From: Pratylenchus scribneri
Lineage: Eukaryota > Nematoda > Chromadorea > Rhabditida > Pratylenchidae
NCBI GenBank assembly: GCA_030063045.1
Contig: JAQSEB010000007.1
Location: forward strand, 1,901,491-1,965,490
Length of the DNA: 64,000 bases
Reading direction: 5' to 3'
How positions within the stretch are numbered: position 1 is the first letter of the stretch; the number at the start of each line of letters is the position of its first letter. Under the pieces are notes generated by a model that had not been told where the DNA came from, did no database searches, and saw only the letters and a list, made by a program, of their open reading frames with translations. A program made the position numbers and the translations under genes. This document shows, in pieces, positions 1 through 14,028 of the stretch.

Positions 1-658
1 CAAAAGTCCAAAATCATTCAACAATAAAAAATATACATGTATGTATACTTATATACAATGAAAAAGGATGGAAGATTGTTTTATGAATGGATTTCTAATA
101 AATATGAATGGTTGTTTATATATAGTATCGATTCATGTTTCTGAAATAAAATTTATCGGCCATAATTGATTGATCAATTAGGCAAGCCTGTTCCTGCTTC
201 CATTGCTATCCTAATTCAATCAAAATATTCTACTCTTTAGAAAGAATATACCTATATATATATATATATATAATTCCTGTAACAATAAATAAAAATGCAA
301 ATGACCCGCTGTCATCGGTTACCTCACCATAAATCGTAGCTAATTTATTCAGGCAAGCCCGAAAAAGGCCTTAAAATTGACAAAGCGTCAAAGGAAAGAA
401 TTTACAACTTTTACTAAATATATTCATTATATGGTCGATGATTTTCAATATTATATGCGTTGCTTGACTTTGTCTTGCATATTTCTTTAATAAAATGAAG
501 AACTAACGTTTGATGAATGATTCAACCAAACGATTCATGCTTTTTCTTAATTCTTTTTCATTTATATGCAGTTATTCCTTTATAGAATATAGACAATTTA
601 TTTTTTATTTTAATATTATCTTATTTCTTATCATTTATCATATCATATATATAAAAAA
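1..658. other. AT-rich non-coding stretch
   Basis: No convincing gene. It contains a (TA)n microsatellite at about 253-273. The open frame at 510-773 is low-complexity, runs into the foldback element that begins at 667, and has no splice partners or recognisable domain. Confidence 0.6.
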
Positions 659-666
659 ACAAAAAC

Positions 667-2826
667 GGCGCATAGTCAAAATGAAGAATGATCAAAATGA
701 AGAATGTTCAAAATCTAGAAAGTTCAAAATGAAGAATCCCCTAAAAACATTCAAAATCAAGAATCCTATATAAATGCTCAAAATGAAGAATGCTCAAAAT
801 GAAGAATCAGCTAAAAATGTTTATAATGAAGAATTTTTATATTTCCCATATAATTCAATAAAAAATTAGGCAATTAATATATGAATCGATTCTTCTCGAC
901 AAGCTACATCCAAATTTGGCAAAATTAAATTAATATAAGCTCATTAAAATTTATTTGGCAAAAAAATATTTGACAGAATAAAATAATGCCATCATCAACA
1001 ATTTGTGCCAATAAATTGTGCAATCGCTTAACAAAAATATGCCATTGACGAAAATTTTACCCAAATTGAATAACCTTGTCCAAATTTGACATGCCACCCC
1101 CAAAATCGGTATGCCACCACCCAAGCTCGGCGTGCCATCACCCAAATACGAAGTGAAAATGACAATAAAAGATGTGCCATTGTCAATGAAGGTTGTGCCA
1201 CTGTCAATAAAAGGGTGTGTCATCATGAAAAAGACATCTACTGGGGCCTGGTTCAATTTCCGTCAGATCTGTGATATGATATATGATTGTCATATCCCCG
1301 GTTCAATTAGTGAAAAAAAATCATATCGTAAAATCGTCTCTAAAATCGTCATACGATGGCTGCGTATGATAATCATACAATCGTACAACAAATCGCTTGG
1401 TTCAATTAGTTTTCGACGATACGATATGATTTTTCCCTTGCCGGCATCATATGACGAATTTTTAATTAATTTAAATTAATTTTAAATAATTATAACTTTG
1501 TTATTTTATTATTTAAAAATTTAATTTTTTCACCACATTAATAAGAAAATTTTTCTCTATCGATTCATAAAAAAATATTTGAAAAAGAAGTAAAAAATTT
1601 TTTCAATTAAATTTCGTTAAATTTCAGTATAGTATATGAAAAATATTTTTAAAATAATTATAAAATTTATATAAACGAAAATAAAATTTATTTGGACCGA
1701 TTAGGCAACATTTTCTTTGAAAATTCATATAAAATCAAGCATTTAGTTCTTTTACTCAATTTTTAGCTCATTAGATAGAGCAGAGTCTTTTCTATAAAAT
1801 ACTTTTTACAGAATAATTTTAGAAATTTTTCTAAATTTTTTATGAATTTTTAAATACATATGATTTGAGCATATATCCGCTTCGGAGTGGATATGTCTGC
1901 GTATGATTTTTATAAAGGGAATTGCCATCATATGATGAGTTATCATTTGTAGAAAAAAATTAATTGAACCGCGCTTATGACTTTTTGTATGATAAATCGT
2001 ACGCGGCCCATGATTTAGGCTCTGATGCGACGATCATATCGCTTATACGATAAAATGATTAATTGGACCTACTTTACGACGATATGATCGTCATAATCAT
2101 GCGCCGCATACGATTTTTTATACGATTTAATTGAACCGCGCGTCGGGGATATGATTTCCATCATATCGTAAAATCTTATCGCAGATCTGACGGAAATTGA
2201 ACCAGGCCCCTGGTCATTTATCAATGATGGCACGGCTTCCCTTGATAGTGGCATGTCTTTTTCATGATGACACACCCTTTTATTGACAGTGGCACAACCT
2301 TCATTGACAATGGCACATCTTTTATTGTCATTTTCACTTCGTATTTGGGTGATGGCACGCCGAGCTTGGGTGGTGGCATACCGATTTTGGGGGTGGCATG
2401 TCAAATTTGGACAAGGTTATTCAATTTGGGTAAAATTTTCGTCAATGGCATATTTTTGTTAAGCGATTGCACAATTTATTGGCACAAATTGTTGATGATG
2501 GCATTATTTTATTCTGTCAAATATTTTTTTGCCAAATAAATTTTAATGAGCTTATATTAATTTAATTTTGCCAAATTTGGATGTAGCTTGTCGAGAAGAA
2601 TCGATTCATATATTAATTGCCTAATTTTTTATTGAATTATATGGGAAATATAAAAATTCTTCATTATAAACATTTTTAGCTGATTCTTCATTTTGCGCAT
2701 TCTTCATTTTGAGCATTTATATAGGATTCTTGATTTTGAATGTTTTTAGGGGATTCTTCATTTTGAACTTTCTAGATTTTGAACATTCTTCATTTTGATC
2801 ATTCTTCATTTTGACTATGCGCCGGT
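667..2826. mobile_element. Large foldback / inverted-repeat element with 8-bp direct repeats
   Basis: Two arms of about 600 bp (roughly 667-1275 and 2180-2826) are near-perfect reverse complements. The termini read GGCGCATAGTC on the left and GACTATGCGCC on the right, and the right end carries three extra bases (GGT). The flanks 659-666 and 2827-2834 are both ACAAAAAC, a candidate 8-bp target-site duplication, although the A-rich flank makes it less decisive than in the other elements. Inside each arm are tandem copies of a unit like TCAAAATGAAGAATG and of GTGCCA-containing motifs. No transposase frame is seen. The centre (1276-2179) is filled with diverged pieces carrying GGTTCAATTA and GATATGAT motifs in both orientations. 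It is best read as a non-autonomous DNA transposon. The left arm lacks about 40 bp that the right arm has near 2211-2252. Confidence 0.8.
1243..2210. repeat. Inner inverted repeat of the foldback, possible nested element
   Basis: The inner block is bounded by GGGGCCTGGTTCAATTTCC on the left and its complement on the right (2192-2210). The inner ends match well, while the interior is a patchwork of GGTTCAATTA and ATCATACGAT-type pieces in both orientations. No direct repeat flanks the block, so nesting is only suggested by the loss of homology between the outer arms exactly next to it. Confidence 0.45.
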
Positions 2827-2834
2827 ACAAAAAC

Positions 2835-3306
2835 AACCATAACAATTTACTTTACTGCCTGCCTCCATAATTGACACTAGCCAGATGTTACTCCATTTCT
2901 ATCATTGCCTAACCAATACCTCTAGCTCTATGTAGCCAAGGTTTTAGTATTTCCAAATTCCAACCTTTTTCTTTTCCAAATTATAAATAGAAAACACTCA
3001 ATAGACAAACGGATGATGATTCATACTTCGCGCCGCACACGGCACGTCGCTTCAATTTTGCGGGGTTTTTTCTCTAATTTTCATGCATCAAGCATAAGCA
3101 GCCAGTAATCACACCAGTCTGACTCTATTCTATACACATAGCACATATATGCTTACCTCTTTCTCTCAACTCAATGAGCAACCTGCATCATTCATTCCAT
3201 TCCCGCAAACCCGCCTTCGATGAACATTTCGAAATATATGTTGCTTTGTCGGGTCTGCCACTCATTATTAATTTTTCATTCCCATTCTCTATTTTTGTTT
3301 TTTCCC
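2835..3306. other. Intergenic stretch upstream of the hAT-like MITE
   Basis: No open frame with gene-like features. It is pyrimidine-rich in places and probably part of the distal promoter of the bZIP gene that starts at 4083. Confidence 0.4.
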
Positions 3307-3314
3307 GTACGAAA

Positions 3315-4005
3315 CAGGGTGACCCAATGGTCTGACCGAAAATGCGGCATGGAGCACAAAAAATGCGGCAAAAATGAGTAAAAAAGTATCAAAAATGCGG
3401 CAAAAATACGGCATTTTTTTAAAACGTTTAAAATTCAATAAAAATTCATTTAAAAACATTTATTCTGCATATTTTTCCATTGTTTTAACTTTCTTTAGCA
3501 ATTCGGGATTGGAAATAAAAAGATTATAGGCTTGTAGACAATCAAAATCAGAATTGAATTTTATTGAGACAAATGAATAAGTAATTTCATTTTCATCTGA
3601 TTCAGTTCATCGGTTTTCACATTTTTCACCACGGAAAATACAGATTCGCAAAATGCGTTAGATGAAAAGATGGACAATAATTTAGAAAGAAGAATTTTTA
3701 GATGATGGATAAAATTTGGGTCTTTTATCCAAAATGGCCGCGCAGCGAAAAATTAGTCTCAAAAATTGCCGCGCAGCGAAAAATTAGTCTCAAAAATTGC
3801 CGCGCAGCGAAAAATTTTGTCCAAAAATAGCCGCGCAGCGAAAAATTTTAGCATTTTTGGAAAAAATTTATGAAATTTAAGTGATTTTCTGTAAAAATTA
3901 CAAATTACGGCAAAATACGGCAACAGTAAAAAATGCGGAAAAAATGCGGCGAGAGGGTCGAAAATGCGGCAAATGCCGCATTTTCGCGGTATTTGGGTCA
4001 CCCTG
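3315..4005. mobile_element. hAT-like MITE with perfect 8-bp target-site duplication
   Basis: This is a 691-bp element with terminal inverted repeats CAGGGTGACCCA (left) and TGGGTCACCCTG (right). It is flanked by the identical octamer GTACGAAA at 3307-3314 and 4006-4013. CAGGG-type ends with 8-bp duplications are the hallmark of hAT-superfamily transposons. The interior has no transposase but is rich in AATGCGGC motifs near both ends. It also has a 31-bp tandem repeat, four copies at 3738-3850, each holding CCGCGCAGCG. The right end lies 78 bp before the start codon of the bZIP gene, so the element sits in that gene's promoter or 5' leader. Confidence 0.88.
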
Positions 4006-4082
4006 GTACGAAAACATTTTGCTTCTTCTTTAAGATATCAAAAATAAATATCCCACCAAAATAAATAACACAACCACATCAC

Positions 4083-5394
4083 ATGGCTAATTCGCATTCA
4101 AGTCATCAGCATCATCGGACGCCAAATAAACCAAATCTGGGACTCAGTCAACAAAATTTCGAAAATCTTATGATGGGTAGCAGTCGCGGGTTCCAAAACG
4201 TCGCTACCAGTAGCAGCAACAGCGCGTTTCATCAAGAGGATCATAGTTGGCAGACTGAACAAACCGTGAATTTGGACGATTTTGACGATAAGGACTTCAA
4301 TTTGGTCAATTATATTGGTAAAAAATAAAGTAATAAACATTAAAAATTAATATTTTCTAGCTGCTGATTCTAACACTCCATTGGAAGAATTAGGTCAAGG
4401 ATTGGACATGGACGAGATTGAACATCAAAAAATTGAAGCACAATACACACAAATGTTTGTCTGAATTAAGAGTTATTTCAGTAAAAATATAATAATTCAA
4501 TTTTCAGGAACTATTTGACCATTTTTCCCGAACAGCAACAGCAGGAATTTCATCATCCACAGGAACATGGTTTGATTTTATACAATTTAAAAATTTTTAT
4601 CGAATTAACATTTGTCAGATTTTGTCCCGAACATTGATTTTGCCGCCAATGTTCCAGACTTCACCGGTGAAGCAGAGCAAGATATGGAGATGGGCTATCA
4701 CCAGCAGGAAGAAATTCCACCAATAAAACACCGGACAACATCGCAAAACAACTGCACTTCCCGGCAAATCAATCAGACTTTGAACAAGGTTATATTGACA
4801 CCAAGTACTTCCCGCTCATCCGCCGTCCATCAACCAATGAATCGGATCGCAATCAAGCCGGAAATTATCAAAGAAGAGCCATCAGAACATGTAAATCATA
4901 GATTAAGTCAAATTGAAAAATAACATTTTCACTTTTCAGCAAGAAGAATTTGTTGGTCTCTCCTTGACCGGTGGTTCTACTTCATCGCGTGCCTCATCTA
5001 TCAGTAGTAATCCGCTTTATGCAACAGCCATCAGCAGTATGTCTGAAAAAATGAGCACAAAACCACGCAAATATCGAATAAAACCGGAGTCGGAGAAACT
5101 GAATCCACAATATCGTGTGAAAAGATTAAAGAACAACGATGCAGGTAAATTACTATATTTATCCCATTTTTATTCAATTGCTTTTAAAATTTAATTGTTT
5201 TAGTTCGCCGAAGTCGTGAGAAGGCAAGAAAACAGCAGGAAGCAAAAGACACTCGACTTCAACAATTGGAAGATGAAGTTACCAACCAGGCCCAAATCAT
5301 TACAGAGCAGGAGGCCCAAATTTTGCAACTTCGCAATGAGATCGTCCGAATGAAACAAAAGTGTCGATGCAATGCAACAAAATATCACCGTTAA
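4083..5394 (+). CDS. C/EBP-family bZIP transcription factor
   Basis: Six exons are supported: 4083-4317, 4361-4458, 4508-4569, 4619-4890, 4940-5144 and 5204-5394, joined by GT...AG introns of about 43-59 bp. The last two exons encode a basic region with YRVKRLKNNDAVRRSREKA, carrying the C/EBP signature NNxAVxxSR. A short leucine zipper follows (repeated hydrophobic residues after RLQQLEDEV) up to a CRCNATKYHR end. The first two thirds are Ser/Gln/His-rich and acidic, as expected of an activation region. Family knowledge: C/EBP bZIPs bind DNA as dimers in the nucleus; nematode CEBP-1 acts in stress and axon-repair signalling. Which nematode paralogue this is cannot be settled here. The promoter is interrupted by the MITE ending at 4005. 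Confidence 0.85.
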
Positions 5395-6605
5395 AATGGC
5401 CATTTTATCAAAGGCCAATGAATTTGACAATAATAATAGATAAATTTGATGTTACTTTGACCCTATATGAATATCATTTTAGTTTGTGTCCTTCTCCCAA
5501 TTTTTGTTATTTTAATTTGAAATTTTAAAAATATTTAATATTATATTTCATTGAAGTTGACATTTATTTTTATCCAAATTCCAACTGAACAAATATGCGT
5601 TATTCTTTCACATTTTTTCATTATCGTTATAATGAACGTTTTACAATATATATAAAATTTTGGAAAAGGCAAGCTTAGATGTAAATTGTTAAAGATGTGG
5701 TTATGTTAATGTAAAAGAAAAGGATTTTATGTATGTATAGAATCGAAATGTAATTGTAGAATAGACCACCAAAATTTGTTTTGATTAATTTAAATAAAGA
5801 TAGGAAAAAGCGAGATAAACGTAAAATGGAAGGGAAAGAATGAATCTCGATGCAATTACAATGAAGCGGATGAAAGAGGTGAGGATGTAAAAAAAGGGGA
5901 GGAAGTGCTAGTCACATTGGAAGAAATCGATGGTGGAAAGAGGAATTATTGCACGAATCCGTGTACTAAGAAGTAAATGCTCGCTTATTTCCCATGTTTA
6001 ATACACGCTTTAAACTGCTGCTGCCCAAAATGAAACTTACCATTATGCCCTTGCCCAATGCGCATTTTAGCAAAAATCATATGTTTCTTTATATTAATTT
6101 TATATCCCATTATAGAAGTCCATTGGTACTTGGTAATTTAATTTTAGAAAATGTTTTAAAAATCCAGTTGCACTCACCCAAAGAGATATATCCGATGCAA
6201 AAGAGACATATATCTGATGCAAATAGGCTTTAATCCTCAGTTAAGTTAGGGGTCAGACCAGGACAAAGAGCAGCTGGGCATTTGGACAATTCCAATACTC
6301 ATCTTTATCCCCTTATTTGCTGCAGTTGCTTGTCCCCTTTCCATCCATTTTTCCCCTGCCGAAACCACACAAAAAAGCCGTCTGGTTCTCATTCTCATCG
6401 ATTCCAGCGCTTATAAAGAGTCACTGGCCAAGCTCCGCATCCTTTTGGTGCAAAAACCAAGTCCTGTCGATAGGCCCAATTGCTGCTGCTGCTGGTCTAG
6501 CTTCAGCATTACTGACTTTTATCTGCACAATTGCTTTTTCCCTACAAAATTCCCCTTCTAGCGGAAATTTCATTAAACTGGACAACGACAACTAGTCAAC
6601 ACAAA
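5395..6605. other. 3' UTR of the bZIP gene and intergenic region
   Basis: It holds the AT-rich 3' end of the bZIP gene and the promoter of unc-115. Open frames at 5994-6233 and 6317-6595 have no family resemblance and no splice context, so I do not call them. A short GCTGCTGCTGCT run occurs near 6481. Confidence 0.5.
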
Positions 6606-9344
6606 ATGGGTGTGTTTTTAAGTCTCACAACTTTTTATGAAATATGATTTCTTAATTTTAGGCAAAAAATGCCAAATTTGCAAGAAAAAATGTTCGGGCG
6701 AGATAATACTTGCCGATGGGGATAAATATTTTCACATTGGCTGTTTTGCATGCAAAAGTATCTTGTTTCTGAGCTATAAAAAAGAAAATTTATTTTTACA
6801 AAGTATGTGGTCGTTCTCTTGCGGATATTGGCTTTTACGTAAACCCGGATGGGGCGTTTGCTCAGAACATGTGCAGAGATCCGGCACCGAAACACCAAAG
6901 AAGGAACAAAAAGAATCGAAGAGAATGGGCTTGTTCAAGCGCTCTTCCTCCCGCGATTCACGAGACATTTCACAGCCATTAAGTATCGAATCTAATGCAC
7001 ATCGAAATTCGTTCGCCCCTTCTCAAGGCTCACCAACTGGCGCAACGAGTTGATTATATTTTTATTTATATGGGAATTAGGAAACTAAGCAAATTTTGCC
7101 AGATTTACTCTACATTAATATGGGAAAATAAAAATAATATAACATTTTTTTCTCATTTTAATAGCATGTGCCGGTTGTGGCGACCATCTTCAATCCGGGC
7201 AAATTTTATTAGCAATGGCGGTTTGATTCAGAGAGAATTAATTTAGTTTTCCATTATTTGCTTAGGCAAATTGGCATGTATGGTGTTTCAAGTGTAGCGA
7301 GTGTGCAGCTGTGCTGCAGGGAGAATACATGGTTTATAATAGAAAACCGCTCTGTCTCAGAGATTTTGATAAATTAGCGTAAGAAAAATGTGAGTGAAAT
7401 TGTGAAATTATCACATTTAGGGGCATCAGATGCGTCGAATGTGACCGTTTCATTAGTGGCCGAGTATTGGAGGTTACTGTACATTGGGAGATTGTCAGTT
7501 TTATCTTATATGATGTTTAGGCTGGTGGTTACAAATTTCACCCGACTTGTGCCCGTTGTTCTCGTTGTCAATTACCATTTGAAGAAGGTTTTTTCATCAT
7601 TTTGATTTCAATGCATTTCTATGCACAAATTCAGGCACAGAAATATACATGCAAGGAAATGAAATCTGGCATCCGAATTGTGAGCATTATTTGACAACTG
7701 AAAACATCGCCGTAAGGTGTCATTGCAAAAAGATTTATTTTTTCCCTTAAAAGGTATCAAAATCACCTGCTAAAGGAACAAAGTTTCAAACCCAATTTGG
7801 GCAACATTTAACTTATTTGTGAATATATCGCATTCATTAAAAAATTCGCCCTAAATTTAAAGATATATGTTGCCAGAGGCGGAACAAACATATTTAAAGC
7901 ATCCACTCGCACCTAATCCACCTCAACCGGCCCAATATCACACGCCGCAAGGCCCAGTGATCAAAATTCGCAAATCGCGATATTCAATGTTAAAAACAGG
8001 AATGCAACGACTGAGTTTGTTGCGAAATCAGAACCACCATAATTTAACAAATATTTTTTAAGCTGAAGATCTGGACCGAACGCGACCGCGTTCACGTTCA
8101 CAATCACCAATTGACGAGGAACCAATCGAGCTTGCCCATTATCCAGATGCGAAAATCCCCGGGCCCGACCATATCCCACCAATAGATGTAAGATAATTTT
8201 CTTTCAATATAATGCTGCTGGATGATGATAATAAATATGATACCAAATTTATAAAATGTTTAGAGAGAAGACTTCCCCGCACCTCCATATCCTTATGCGG
8301 TGGAAGAATTGAAACGGAGATTATCATCTTCTTCAATCGAAAATGATGATGATGAAGATGAGGAAATTTTTGGTCAAGCAGGAAAGTTGCAACAAAAACG
8401 CGAGGAAAAAGTCCAGAAACACGTTAAAATACTTGACACTATTGTTAAAGATTCGAGTATTGCACATGTCATAAAGGCGGTTTGTGCATTTTTCGATAAT
8501 GAATGAGTAATTATTATTATTAATTATTTTAAGAATTTGATGGAGCAAACAGAGAGGGATCAGAAAGTCGGGTCGGAACAAAGATTGCATTGGGATCCGC
8601 GGAATGCGAGTCGAACACCATCAGCAAAGAAAATGCCTCATCTCAAATTTCGATATGATACCCCAATTAATGCTTGTAAGTGAAGAGGAATCGAGGATAA
8701 TAAGTAAATTCCTTTTCTATGAATCTTTAAGCTCCTTCAAGGCATCTGAACAGACCAAAACCTTGGGTGTTTTGGAAAAGCGGGGAAAAAGCAGCTACTA
8801 CCGCAATCCCTTGCTGGCATTTACCACAGAGCCGAGTTGGTACTATTGATGGAAGCAGGGCTGCAACAATGCCAGGTCGTTATGATTACGCCTCAGGCAG
8901 AGCAGACACTACAATCAGCACACATTATTCCGATCGTAATTATAAATCCTTTTCCCTATTTGAAATATTTTCAAGATTCTTTGGATTTGTCCACAACGTT
9001 ACCAGTTGGAGGGGGACCCGCCTATTTACGCTCTTCATTGCCAGATATGTCCAAGCCTGTAAAAACATATCCATTTGAGCTACTACAAACAACAAGCAAG
9101 CAATTGCCTGAAGATGTGGGCTATCAATTTCTTTACTCCAATAATAATTAATTATTAAAGGTTGATCGGCAACATTTAGAACGTCATTTAGTTCGAGAAG
9201 AATTCGTAAGAAAAATTTTTTCTTCAGAAAAATAATAATGAAATAAAAATTTAGGAAAAATATTTCGAAATGACTCCAATTGAATTCTACAAATTACCTG
9301 AATGGAAAAGGATTAATTTGAAGAGGAAATTAAAATTGTTCTAA
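6606..9344 (+). CDS. unc-115: UNC-115/abLIM actin-binding LIM protein (frame break in LIM1)
   Basis: This actin-cytoskeleton protein of the abLIM family acts in axon guidance in C. elegans. The start is ATGG at 6606-6609 with an immediate intron. LIM1 begins KKCQICKKKCSGE, continues with HIGCFACK and CGRSLADIGFYVNPDG. LIM2 (about 7166-7376) has CAGCGDHLQ, WHVWCFKCSEC and PLCLRDF. LIM3 (about 7420-7710) has IRCVECDRFISGRVLE, FHPTCARCSRCQLPFEEG and IWHPNC. Three LIMs match UNC-115. Later exons encode the linker (DFPAPPYPYAVEELKRRL near 8275) and a villin headpiece: YPFELL near 9070, DRQHLERHLVREEF near 9165, and EWKRINLKRKLKLF ending at 9344. Oddities: in LIM1 the frame must shift by one base at about 6854-6860 to join GFYVNPDGA to CSEHVQR, and the exon joining LIM3 to PEAEQTYLKHPL (about 7715-7870) is not resolved. 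Confidence 0.88.
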
Positions 9345-9905
9345 AAATAAATAAGCTACACAAATGCGATCAGTGAATACTTTAATAATAGGCAACAAAC
9401 ATTTTTTTACCAGCAAAGATGAGTGGTCCGTCCAAATAATTTATTCTCGCTATATGAAAAATTATTAAAACTATAAATAAAATAACCTACTCCTTTGCAA
9501 CTTATTTGTTTCACAATCTCCAATCTCGAAAACTTTCATGTGCAAAATGAAAAATGCTTGGGGTTGGTTGCATTTTAATGTTGACCACCACTACGTATCT
9601 TAGTTTTTTTTTAGTAGTTGCTACTCGAATCTAATTTTACTATTGCTACTGATTACTGATCATGCCAAATGGTAATCCAATTCCGCCTCCCCCCTTTATA
9701 TTACAATAAATTCATTGTATTTCAAGCTGCTTAATAAAGAATAAAGTTCAACATAAAAATGAATATAGCCTTTATTTATCAATCACCGGTAAAATGGAAA
9801 CAATAAATTGATTTAGCATGAAAAAAAATAGAAACTAATAATAAAATAGGGAATTATTTTTACAAGATTATTATGACATTTAACTCGGGAGTCGGGAACT
9901 AGTTT
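9345..9905. other. Convergent intergenic region
   Basis: AT-rich space between the 3' ends of unc-115 (+) and the 5-phosphatase gene (-). It holds several AATAAA-type sequences and no gene. Confidence 0.5.
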
Positions 9906-11883
9906 TTATATATGATGGAAAAAATATAATAAAGATAATCCGAATACTTTGTTCATATAAATGCATACAGCTATAAAAATCTCATCAAGATAATTCAAAA
10001 ACAAGCAAAACGGGCTGAAAAGAAGAAATTTTATTTTAAATAATGATAAAAAAAAACTTTATGATCGCCAATGCAACCTTCCATTCCAAAAGAGGAATAG
10101 GTATGATTTTGCTCTCGATTCTGAATAAACTGTTTGTACACATTTCCATTGAATAAAATTCGGTCACACCAAGCAGGCGGTCTTAAATATAAAAAATATT
10201 CAAAATTCACATTAAATTTTAATTATATAAGTAAAATGATTTAATTCTGTTTTACTTAATCTTAAAAAATTTCTAATAAAATTCCTGCCTAGTATTCATT
10301 AATTTATTTGTCTCCTCGTTCCATGGATATGTTGGTGCAAATGCTGGCTGAATTTCAAGCAATGGGAAATTTTTCGATTCATAGTCATCCTAAATAACAA
10401 TAATTTATTTTATGCTGTGATTTATCAGACCTCGGCATACAATCTCCATTCTTTCAGAAGTAATTCAGGATCAATATATTCAAATCTTTTTCTTCCAATC
10501 CGCAACACCCAACTGCTGATAAAATTTAAATTTGTTTAGTAACCTTATATCTTACTTCACATTTCCTTCCGTTCCATCTAATGGATTCAAATATTCTCGT
10601 ATAATCGGTTTATAATATTCAATTACAGAACTCTTTCGCCTCATCGTTGAAAAATTCAAATTGTCTGATGGTGAAACTTCGTCATAATCATCACATGTTT
10701 CAGAACTGCTTGCTGATGGTTCCGTTGAAAATGGCGGTGTTTTAGAAAGTAAACTCTCCTCGGAAGATTCTTCACCAAATGAAGAATTTGTATATGGTGA
10801 ATCAGAAGAAGATTTGTTCATTTTATGATTTCCACTATTAGAACACAAGAAAATCTCGCGTTCATTAGTTTGCATTGTTAATTTCTATTAAAAAAACACG
10901 ATTATCTCTAATTAAATGCTCTATAAGACCTTGACTAATTTTTCTAAATTCAAACGGAAATTGAAATCACCAAATATGAATAGATTGCTATTTCCCTCAA
11001 TGGTTCCTCCATTGAATTTTTCAAATTTTTGTAAAACATAATTGAGTGCCTTTCTTCTGTTGTTACTGTATTGGTTAGGGTTCTAAAAAATATGATGTAA
11101 AAAAGAATTGTAACAAGACCTCCAAAAAATTCAAATTCGACTCGTCATGGAATAGATGGACATTGATCATATCGAAAATTCTAATAATAAAATTGTAATT
11201 TAAAAAATTAAAAACTTATCGAAGATTTTCCAGCGGGTATGTAAAAATCCCTTTCTACCAAACCGAAAATTTGGCCAAAAATCGCGTGAGAATTTCTCTT
11301 TCCTCACGAGACCTGATCGTACCAAGCCACTCGTAACAATCAGTCTTTTATGTGTCGATTGTTGTTCAGTATAAAGAGGGGAGAATACTCTTTGCCTGAA
11401 ATTATATTGCAAAACGCGATTTGAAATTGAATCATGTATAAAGTATAGGGATGAGAGTGCCTGTGCAATTTACCGGAATATGAATATGTATTATGATGAT
11501 ATAAATTTTCAATCCACCAACCGTATATTCCTCAACAATTTCGTATTGAAGATCGAGAAAAGAACGTAATATTGTAAATCCATAAGTAACTAATCTCAAT
11601 TGTAAATCAGAAACCAAATTGACCATTTCCTTGCTGTGTATTTTGTAGTTTTTACCACCACTTTCTAATAAATGCATCAATATAAAGGAATGAATACTAA
11701 AATCAACCTTGGACATGAAGAGCCAAAAAAGAGGGTCTCCTTTGTTCTACGGCCTCCGATATTTGATCCAGCCAAAAGTTACGGATTTCAACCCGCTTAA
11801 TTAATTAATTTTTTGAATTTTTCCGATCTTACCTCCCCAAAAAGTGATCCAATATTTGTGGTTATGAGCAATATCTTGTACAT
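9906..11883 (-). CDS. ipp-5: Type I inositol-polyphosphate 5-phosphatase (INPP5A-like)
   Basis: Hydrolyses the 5-phosphate of Ins(1,4,5)P3/P4 and so ends calcium signalling. Reading the minus strand: MYKILLITTNIGSLFGE (start codon complement at 11881-11883), FLALHVQESGGKNY, a segment like the INPP5A ALGSFYF region, FWPNFRFGRKGFLHTRW, INVHLFHDESNL, then the catalytic IFGDFNFRLN. Further on are APTYPWNEETNKLMNTR, PPAWCDRILFNG and GCIGDHKVFF. The order matches INPP5A throughout. Short introns separate about seven exons. Two departures stand out. A roughly 100-residue Ser/Glu-rich insertion (10552-10875) separates the GDFNFRL block from the C-terminal half. The last open frame ends in YFFHHI with no CAAX prenylation box, which mammalian INPP5A has; the true 3' end may be spliced differently. 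Confidence 0.87.

Positions 11884-14028
<2,145 letters not shown>

Noticed and set aside
951..2539. Mirror-image open frames in the foldback (951-1256, 1086-1274, 2069-2404, 2264-2539)
   Set aside because: They are the same low-complexity arm sequence read on both strands, with no domain, start context or splice sites of a gene.
5994..6595. Open frames of 79 and 92 residues upstream of unc-115
   Set aside because: No recognisable protein features; they lie in the promoter space and use pyrimidine-rich sequence that stays open by chance.
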